A stretch of DNA of 57,931 nt from Litchfieldia salsa. Its GTDB lineage: Bacteria > Bacillota > Bacilli > Bacillales > Bacillaceae_L. This document shows, piece by piece, positions 16,318 to 22,649 of the stretch. The notes beneath the pieces were generated by a model. That model was given only the letters and a program-made list of their open reading frames with translations, made no database searches and was not told where the DNA came from. The first letter of the stretch is position 1. Each line of letters opens with the position of its first letter. Where the stretch lies: positions 40,089-98,019 of the forward strand of contig NZ_FNJU01000012.1 of NCBI RefSeq assembly GCF_900104555.1. Reading direction: 5' to 3'. The translations under genes were made by a program, and so were the position numbers.

Positions 16318-16737
16318 ATGGAGTTTGAAGAGGTATTAACTGTACATGTCCAATTAGAAAAAACGACCGAACTGAAAAGTGATGATGGAGATTCAGTTAT
16401 AATGATCTCTTTTAAAGGAAATGCCACTGGAAAGTACTTCGAAGGTGAAATCCTTGAGGGAGGAATCGATACTCAAATTATTGGAAAGTTGGGTGATCGA
16501 CATACGTTATCAGCAAGATATATGCTAGAAGGAAAGGACTATACAGGGGAGACCTGCAAAATGTATATAGAGAATAACGGAAATGCTAATTCAAAATTAG
16601 AAGATGCTCTATTTATCACCTCCCCAAAAATAATTACGAATAGCAAAGCGTTATCTTATTGGAATGATCTGGTTTTAGTAGGGAAAGGACTGCCAACAGA
16701 GACTGGTTTAGATATAAAAATATATAAGGCGATATAA
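16318..16737 (+). CDS. DUF3237 family protein
   Basis: A 139-residue protein with the all-beta DUF3237 pattern: MEFEEVLTVHVQL at the start, GKYFEGEILEGGIDTQI in the middle, then ARYMLEGKDY, MYIENNG and a C-terminal LVLVGKG. The family is believed to form a barrel; its function is unknown. The true start is ATG 16318 after AAAGGAGG; an in-frame ATG at 16291 lies upstream of that ribosome site and is rejected. A LacI-type palindrome precedes it, so it may be sugar- or carbon-regulated. It is convergent with the MATE gene. Confidence 0.8.
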   Translation: MEFEEVLTVHVQLEKTTELKSDDGDSVIMISFKGNATGKYFEGEILEGGIDTQIIGKLGDRHTLSARYMLEGKDYTGETCKMYIENNGNANSKLEDALFITSPKIITNSKALSYWNDLVLVGKGLPTETGLDIKIYKAI

Positions 16738-16764
16738 GAAATTACTAGGTTTTTAGATTAAAAA

Positions 16765-16788
16765 GGTAGATACAAAATTGTATCTACC
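16765..16788. terminator. Bidirectional terminator between DUF3237 and MATE genes
   Basis: GGTAGATACAA pairs perfectly with TTGTATCTACC around two bases. A-rich and T-rich flanks make it usable in both directions, better for the leftward MATE gene. Confidence 0.8.
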
Positions 16789-16807
16789 AATTAAGAGTGT
16801 AAACCAA

Positions 16808-18172
16808 TTATGATGCTTGAATAGAGTCAATATGATGGATAAGCTTCCTTTCCCACTTTCTTCCTGTCCAACGTCTGTAATGAATAACTCCTCTGACCCA
16901 TTCGTCACAAGCGTGAGCGATCCAAACACCTAATACTCCAAAACCTAAGTGGATACCAAATAGATAGGCTAATGGAACTTTTAGTCCCCACATCGAAATG
17001 ATTGCCATTACTAATGGAAACTTCACATCTCCGGCCGCACGGAGTGAATTAATGATTACATGGTTAAACACTCTGCCTGGCTCAAGAAGGATACAGAATA
17101 ACAGGATCGCTGATCCAACTGTAATAATCTCTAAATCATTTGTGAAAATTAGAAGAACCTTTTCACGGAATAGGGATACAATTAAAATAAGTCCGACTGT
17201 TATGCCAAAAGCCCATCTTAAACTACGTAATAATTGTTTGTATGCTTTTTCAACTTTTTTGGCACCAAATAATTGAGCTACAAGAATTTCCGTCCCTTCC
17301 CCAATCGCCATGCTGAATAGCATGAAGAATAACACAATATTTGAGGCGTAAATATGTGTTGCTAAGGCCGTAGCGCCTAAAGTTGTTACCATTTTGGTCA
17401 CCATCATTTGGCTAAAGTGAAACGAAAGCCATTCGAGACCAGAAGGAACACCAATCTTCAGAGTCATTATAATTTCACGCCACTTAATTTGAATATAATC
17501 TCTCCATGCAATTGGAACCTGAATACGTTTGTATAAAAGGAATACTAGGAAGATAAAACCTAAGATTCTACTAAACGCCGTAGAAATTGCAACGCCCATG
17601 ACACCAAGTTCAGGTAAACCAAATAGCCCATAAATTAATAGTGCATTACCAATTACGTTAACCACGTTCATACCGATACCAACATACATTGTGTCCATCG
17701 TAAAACCATGGGAACGGATCACTGGACCGATTGTAAGCATGATTGCTTCTAAGAATAAGGTTCCCCCAACAATAAGTAGGTAAATTTGCGCAAGGTCATT
17801 TAATTCTGGTGATAAGTGATAGAATGACAGAAGCAAGTCTCGGTTTAGAACAAACAGAATACTAATAGCAATCCCAAATGCGAAATTTAGGGTGATTGCT
17901 GATGCAGCAATTTTACTAGCATAGTTGAAATTTTTTGCACCAACATATTGAGCAATTATAACTCCAACACCTAGGCCTAATAGATTAAATAAGATGATTG
18001 AAAAATCTAATAACTGCCTTGTTACTCCAACTGCTGCCACTGCATCGTCCGAGACATGGCTTAACATAAACGTATCGACATTCCCCATTAAAATATGAGT
18101 AAGCATCTCTACAAAAATCGGCCATGTAATGGCAAAAGCAGTAAGTTTTTTTAGTTTAGTCTTGTTGTTCAC
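16808..18172 (-). CDS. MATE family efflux transporter
   Basis: A multidrug and toxin extrusion protein of about 454 residues with 12 membrane helices in two bundles. Family marks include ITWPIFVEMLTHILMGNVDTFMLS in helix 1, GVGVIIAQYVGA, and the matching second-half segment MAIGEGTEILVAQLFGAK. Such pumps exchange cations (Na+ or H+) for drugs or metabolites. The GTG at 18172 sits seven bases after GGAGG and is preferred over an in-frame ATG at 18205 that lies upstream of the ribosome site. Its promoter must lie in 18173-18410, left of the dispersed repeat. Substrate unknown. Confidence 0.9.
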   Translation of the reverse strand: MNNKTKLKKLTAFAITWPIFVEMLTHILMGNVDTFMLSHVSDDAVAAVGVTRQLLDFSIILFNLLGLGVGVIIAQYVGAKNFNYASKIAASAITLNFAFGIAISILFVLNRDLLLSFYHLSPELNDLAQIYLLIVGGTLFLEAIMLTIGPVIRSHGFTMDTMYVGIGMNVVNVIGNALLIYGLFGLPELGVMGVAISTAFSRILGFIFLVFLLYKRIQVPIAWRDYIQIKWREIIMTLKIGVPSGLEWLSFHFSQMMVTKMVTTLGATALATHIYASNIVLFFMLFSMAIGEGTEILVAQLFGAKKVEKAYKQLLRSLRWAFGITVGLILIVSLFREKVLLIFTNDLEIITVGSAILLFCILLEPGRVFNHVIINSLRAAGDVKFPLVMAIISMWGLKVPLAYLFGIHLGFGVLGVWIAHACDEWVRGVIHYRRWTGRKWERKLIHHIDSIQAS

Positions 18173-18413
18173 ACTACCATTCCTCCAAAAGTAAAAACGA
18201 ATCATTTATGCAGTAAGTATCTCCATAATAGGAGTAATCTAAAGTGCTTTCAGATTCATATCTACTCCCAATATTATAATTTCATTCTACGAGAATTTAT
18301 TCATTAAGGAAAGTGTTAATTAGATAACATTTATAAATAGTAAAGCATGTTGATTAAATGCTCTCTAGACTTTTTTATGGCTGCTTTCGTATAGATTGTT
18401 GCTTTTAAAAGCC

Positions 18414-18531
18414 GCAGGCCGAATACACTCCGCGTCCGGCGGGTGACCAGTGAGCCTCCTCGTCGCTGAATCTCCTTTGGTGTATCACTCTGGCCACTGG
18501 TCCCGCAGGAGTCTACGTGTATTCAGCCTGC
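18414..18531. repeat. Dispersed palindromic element P1, copy 1 (118 bp)
   Basis: Bounded by GCAGGCCGAATACAC and GTGTATTCAGCCTGC, with inner inverted segments (GACCAGTGAG/CACTGGTC). Copy 2 at 38631-38748 has the same length and is almost identical except in the centre. Flanking GGCTGCTTTCGT (18379-) and GAAAACAGCC (18575-) form a looser outer inverted repeat. No coding capacity. The rest of 18173-18744 holds only promoter elements. Confidence 0.9.
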
Positions 18532-18625
18532 TTGTAACTACTATTTCTTGTTTTATGTCAAAAAAAAAACTTTGAGAAAACAGCCTTTTTCATTTAAATT
18601 TATTCAGTGAATGAGAAATGTAGAC

Positions 18626-18634
18626 TGTTATAAT
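18626..18634 (+). promoter_or_regulatory. Extended -10 promoter of hydrolase gene
   Basis: TGTTATAAT (extended -10) about 110 bp before the start codon; -35 poor. Confidence 0.4.
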
Positions 18635-18744
18635 AAACTAAAAGTATCAAAGGATAATTGATAGCAGATAAAGAATATTAACCTATAACTCTAAAAAAAG
18701 ATGTAGTTAAACGTTACCAAATACAGTGTTGGAGGGTATTAAAA

Positions 18745-19509
18745 ATGAGTGAGTGTATAAAGGAAGTTGTAAAGATTAAACATCATGGAAGGGAGATTTA
18801 TGGTGTCTCCTACATGCCAAATAACGGAGAAAAATGCCCTTTCGTTATCTTCAGCCATGGTTTTAATGGAACAAATGAGGACTTTGCTAAGAATAGTGAA
18901 TATTTAGTAGCTAACGGTGTAGGTGCATATTGTTTCGATTTTTGTGGTGGATCTGTGAATTCAAAAAGTGACCTTTCGACTGCTGAAATGTCTATATTCA
19001 CTGAGAAAGAAGATTTATCAGCTGTTATTAATACTATTAAGGATTGGAATAATGTCGATCAAGATAATATTTTTCTATTTGGAGGTAGTCAAGGAGGACT
19101 GGTTACTGCATTAGCAGCGGAGGAATATATAGACGAGATCAAAGGAATCTTATTGCTATTTCCAGCATTTTGTATTCCTGATAACTGGACTGAAAGGTTC
19201 CCGACACTTGATAGTATCCCTGACACAGCTGAGATATGGGGAGTAACATTAGGGAGAGTATTTGTTGAATCTATTCATGGGTACAATGTATTTGACCATA
19301 TCGGAAAGTATCATAAAAATGTATTGATTTTTCATGGTGATCAGGATGAAATCGTGCCACTTGAGGATGGGGAGAGAGCGACAAAGTTGTATCCCCATGC
19401 AAGACTGGAAGTGTTTCCGGGAGAAGGACATGGTTTTTCAGAAGAGGGTAATAAGAAAGTGATGGAAATGACTTATGAATTTGTAAAGGCAAATGCTTTA
19501 GATTCTTAG
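18745..19509 (+). CDS. Alpha/beta hydrolase, feruloyl/cinnamoyl esterase-like
   Basis: A 254-residue cytosolic serine hydrolase. The fold marks are HGFNGTNEDF (oxyanion region), the nucleophile elbow GGSQGG (Ser near residue 115), the acid in HGDQDEIVPLEDG and the base in GEGHGFSEEG. The first Gly of GGSQGG replaces the more usual His. The layout resembles bacterial cinnamoyl/feruloyl esterases such as those of Lactobacillus and Butyrivibrio, which release ferulate from arabinoxylan fragments. It stands immediately before the glycosidase island, which fits that role, but general esterase or lipase activity cannot be excluded. Ribosome site TTGGAGGG. Confidence 0.8.
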   Translation: MSECIKEVVKIKHHGREIYGVSYMPNNGEKCPFVIFSHGFNGTNEDFAKNSEYLVANGVGAYCFDFCGGSVNSKSDLSTAEMSIFTEKEDLSAVINTIKDWNNVDQDNIFLFGGSQGGLVTALAAEEYIDEIKGILLLFPAFCIPDNWTERFPTLDSIPDTAEIWGVTLGRVFVESIHGYNVFDHIGKYHKNVLIFHGDQDEIVPLEDGERATKLYPHARLEVFPGEGHGFSEEGNKKVMEMTYEFVKANALDS

Positions 19510-19604
19510 CAACTAAATATAAAACGTAATTTGTTAGGCATTAGTCCATTAAGTAAATGGTTAATGATTTTCTTAAAAGATAAAAGTATAAAATTTTATA
19601 CTTA

Positions 19605-19735
19605 GTTTTAGTGTCCAGCTCCAGGCGCCATCGGCTCGGGGTCATAAGCCAATCCCCAAGAAGGTTAAAAAGCAACCTTCCAGCCGAATCGTCTTATGCC
19701 TGTCGCCGATAAGCGGCGCTTTGTGCTTTTCTTAG
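19605..19735. repeat. Dispersed element P2, copy 1
   Basis: Starts AGTGTCCAGCTCCAGGCGCC and ends with CGGCGCTTTGTGCTTTTCTTA, with internal GGTCATAAG / CTTATGCC pairing. Copy 2 is at 41405-41533. The same GTGTCTAGCTCCAGCGCC...GGCGCTTGCGCTTTTC pattern is familiar from many Bacillus genomes. It occupies most of the gap between the hydrolase and AraC-GH39 genes. Confidence 0.85.
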
Positions 19736-19745
19736 TCGCCCCAAA

Positions 19746-19774
19746 TTGTAACCGAATTTCTTTTATGCTAGAGT
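19746..19774 (+). promoter_or_regulatory. Predicted promoter of araC-GH39 gene
   Basis: TTGTAA, 17-bp spacer, TAGAGT with an extended TGC before it. The start codon is 36 bp downstream. Confidence 0.5.
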
Positions 19775-19809
19775 AGATTTACTATTTCACAGGAAGAGGC
19801 TTAGAAAGT

Positions 19810-22317
19810 ATGGACTACCAATACGAGCAAATTGATTATAAAACAGATATACCAGTCAATGTGTTTACTCATACGGTTGAACGATTTCCTTATCATTGGC
19901 ATGAGGATATGGAGATTTTATTTGTTCTTGAAGGTAGACTTGAAATAAGGGTAGGCAAGGAAAGCTATGAATTAGAAGTCGGAGACATTTTCTTGATTAA
20001 TGGTAGTGAATTGCACTTTATTAACTCTCGAACAGACTTTGGAAAAACACATATTTTGGCACTTCAAATTGATCATCGTTATTTAAAAAAACATAACATT
20101 GATACCGAGCAGAAACGATTCTTTTTATATTCAAGAGAAAGTGAAAAGGTCTCGGTTGAGGTGATGAATGAGATTAGACATGTCCTAGCAAATATGATGG
20201 ACTTGGTGATTAATAAGAAGAATCTTTATCAGCTTAAAGTAAAAATGTGGTTGTTGGAACTCATCGTTATTCTTATTGAGCATTTTGAAATACCAGCAAA
20301 AGAGAACAATAGGCAAATAGATAATGACCAAAGATTACTAGAAATTCTCAAGTACATGAATAATCATTACATGAAATCGGATTTGGGATTACAGGATATT
20401 GCGGATGAATTTTCATTGAACTCTCAATATTTATCAAGATATTTTAAAATGAAAGTCGGAATACCTCTAAAAAAGAAATTAGATAGTATGCGTTTGAACA
20501 AGTCTTTGATAGCACTTCAAACCACAGATGATACGGTAACGGAAGTTGCATTAAAATATGGGTTTCCTGATAGTAAGGCTTATTACAGGGTATTCAAAGA
20601 TGTTTTAGGAATGACGCCAAGTGAATATCGAGAAAGCTTTAAGATTGAAATTGAAAATAACATGTCTAAGGATTATTTAAGTTTAAATAGCAGGGAGTCA
20701 CTTGCCAATCTGTTTAAGCATCTAGATCGAGAGCGTACCCATCAAGAAGTAATGAGAATTGAAACACAAACGCTTACCGTAGATCTTACTCAACCTTTGA
20801 GAAAGATAGCGCACACGTTTACAAATTTATTAACATTTGGTTATGCACCGCTTGCGTTAAGGAGTGATTTTAAAAATCAACTTCATCAGATACAAAAGGA
20901 AATTGGATTTAAGTACATTCGGTTTCATGGAATATTTGCAGATCAATTGCTTGTTTACAATGAGGGCAGTGACGGATCTTACTATTTTAATTTTAATAAC
21001 GTTGATGTGTTGCTTGAGAATTTACTTGAAGAGAATATAAAACCATTTATTGAGATTGGATTTATGCCAAAGCAATTAGCATCAACAGATCAAAAAATTT
21101 TCTTATGGGATGCACATGTTTCACCGCCGAAATGTATGGAGCGGTGGAAAGAGTTAATCAATGCTTTTATTAGACACTTAATCAATCGTTATGGGATCGA
21201 TGAAGTAAGAACTTGGTATTTTGAATTTTGGAATGAACCTGAAGTTGAATTTTTCTGGAGTGGTACAAGAAAAGAATTCATATCCCTCTATGCGGAAACG
21301 TATAAATCGATCAAAGTGATTGATACAGAAATAAAAGTTGGGGGATTTAGTAGCATTAATTTAACTAATTATCAACCTTGGATCGATGATTTTAATGCAC
21401 TAGCAGCGATAGAAGGGGTCGCGTTAGACTTCTTTTCTTTTCATGTATACAATCTTGCAAGAAAGCCTAATGTGGAAATCGAACATGATGGAATTGTATC
21501 TAACCAACCAATTGAAAGTGTTATGCAATTTAGAAACATCATCATGATAGGTGATGAACATAACCTTTCTAAAAATATTGACTTAGGCGTCAACAAGAGC
21601 AAAGGGTTGTTTAATGTTTCTAAGGAAATTTGGATAACAGAATGGAATGCAAATAGTGATAGTAAAGATTTACTCCATGACACTTGTTACATGGCTGCCT
21701 TAATCGTAAAAAATTCAGTAGAAAACTTCGAAAAAGTAAATGGATTGGGATATTGGACTTTCACTGATTTATTCGAAGAATTTCAACAGCAAATGCCTCT
21801 GTTTCATGGAGGATTTGGTCTGATGACATATAACGGGATTAAAAAGGCTGGGTACCATGGATACTCTTTTTTAAACAAATTAGGAGATGAGTTGATTCTA
21901 AAAAGGAAAGATATGATTGTAACCAAAAGAGGAGCAGACTATCAAATCCTACTTTTTAATTACAGCCATCCTAATTGGTTATATCGCACATTTGATTATT
22001 CACAGTTGTCTGCAACAAGTCGTTATACTGTATTTGAAAAAGAAGAAGTGACTGGATTTAACATCGTCTTAAACGGGATTTCTGGAAACTATCGTATGAA
22101 AAAGCAGTATGTGAATCGGGAGAAAGGTTCTTCTTTTGACGCATGGATAGATATTGGAGCCCCGAGTGAACTAGATGATGAAACAATACGTTATCTAAAG
22201 GGAAGAGCAGAGCCGGGGATTCATATAGAGGATATAACTGTTAAACAGGAGTATACTCTGACTACAGAGCTACAACCGCATGAAATTCAGTTTATTGAAC
22301 TTAAAAAGCGATACTAA
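19810..22317 (+). CDS. AraC-family regulator fused to a GH39 beta-xylosidase-like glycosidase
   Basis: An 835-residue fusion. Domains in order: AraC-type cupin sensor (about 10-150, HTVERFPYHWHEDMEILFVL and GDIFLINGSELHF), two-helix-turn-helix AraC DNA-binding domain (about 185-280, LQDIADEFSLNSQYLSRYF and EVALKYGFPDSKAYYRVFK), then a complete GH39 TIM-barrel and C-terminal domain (about 310-830). Both GH39 catalytic glutamates are present: acid/base Glu476 in FWNEPE and nucleophile Glu611 in ITEWN. There is no signal peptide, so it acts in the cytosol. GH39 enzymes are mostly beta-xylosidases. The protein may bind a xylo-oligosaccharide as inducer and also hydrolyse it. It has its own promoter and terminator, next to the GH3 operon it probably controls. 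Confidence 0.9.
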   Translation: MDYQYEQIDYKTDIPVNVFTHTVERFPYHWHEDMEILFVLEGRLEIRVGKESYELEVGDIFLINGSELHFINSRTDFGKTHILALQIDHRYLKKHNIDTEQKRFFLYSRESEKVSVEVMNEIRHVLANMMDLVINKKNLYQLKVKMWLLELIVILIEHFEIPAKENNRQIDNDQRLLEILKYMNNHYMKSDLGLQDIADEFSLNSQYLSRYFKMKVGIPLKKKLDSMRLNKSLIALQTTDDTVTEVALKYGFPDSKAYYRVFKDVLGMTPSEYRESFKIEIENNMSKDYLSLNSRESLANLFKHLDRERTHQEVMRIETQTLTVDLTQPLRKIAHTFTNLLTFGYAPLALRSDFKNQLHQIQKEIGFKYIRFHGIFADQLLVYNEGSDGSYYFNFNNVDVLLENLLEENIKPFIEIGFMPKQLASTDQKIFLWDAHVSPPKCMERWKELINAFIRHLINRYGIDEVRTWYFEFWNEPEVEFFWSGTRKEFISLYAETYKSIKVIDTEIKVGGFSSINLTNYQPWIDDFNALAAIEGVALDFFSFHVYNLARKPNVEIEHDGIVSNQPIESVMQFRNIIMIGDEHNLSKNIDLGVNKSKGLFNVSKEIWITEWNANSDSKDLLHDTCYMAALIVKNSVENFEKVNGLGYWTFTDLFEEFQQQMPLFHGGFGLMTYNGIKKAGYHGYSFLNKLGDELILKRKDMIVTKRGADYQILLFNYSHPNWLYRTFDYSQLSATSRYTVFEKEEVTGFNIVLNGISGNYRMKKQYVNREKGSSFDAWIDIGAPSELDDETIRYLKGRAEPGIHIEDITVKQEYTLTTELQPHEIQFIELKKRY

Positions 22318-22357
22318 TTACTTAGAAATAAAAGTTAGGGAAATAAATAACTAGGAT

Positions 22358-22394
22358 AAAAAGTCACTTGCTAGAGGAGCGAGTGACTTTTTTA
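22358..22394 (+). terminator. Rho-independent terminator of araC-GH39 gene
   Basis: AAAAGTCACTTGCT / AGCGAGTGACTTTT (one G-U pair) followed by more T. Confidence 0.9.
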
Positions 22395-22512
22395 TATTGA
22401 ATTGTCACTCATCTTCCTATCAGTTTGTCAAAAATCGTAATATACACACAATAAATCTATTATTTTAATGGGGTTATTTTCCAATTTTAATTTAAAAGAG
22501 GTCAATTATCGG

Positions 22513-22543
22513 AACATCATTTCTCCTATATTGGAATGATGTT
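22513..22543. promoter_or_regulatory. 9-bp inverted repeat upstream of GH3 operon
   Basis: AACATCATT pairs perfectly with AATGATGTT over a 13-nt loop. Either a wide-spaced operator or an attenuating hairpin. Confidence 0.4.
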
Positions 22544-22547
22544 TGTG

Positions 22548-22561
22548 TGAAAGCGGTATAT
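22548..22561 (+). promoter_or_regulatory. cre-like site 1 of GH3 operon
   Basis: TGAAAGCGGTATAT matches the CcpA consensus at 12 of 14 positions. Confidence 0.45.
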
Positions 22562-22596
22562 ATTATATTTACCTAGTCAATAGGTACGCAATTATA

Positions 22597-22610
22597 TGGT
22601 ATCGTTTTCA
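22597..22610 (-). promoter_or_regulatory. cre-like site 2 of GH3 operon
   Basis: On the minus strand TGAAAACGATACCA matches the CcpA consensus at 13 of 14 positions. It is 49 bp from site 1 and 40-50 bp before the GH3 start codon, a usual place for catabolite repression. Confidence 0.55.
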
Positions 22611-22649
22611 CTTATTTTAAGAAACAAACAAATATAGGTAAGAGGAAGT

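Noticed and set aside
18414-18531. Insertion sequence
   Set aside because: Inverted ends are present but the element is only 118 bp and has no transposase frame; described as a dispersed non-coding repeat instead.
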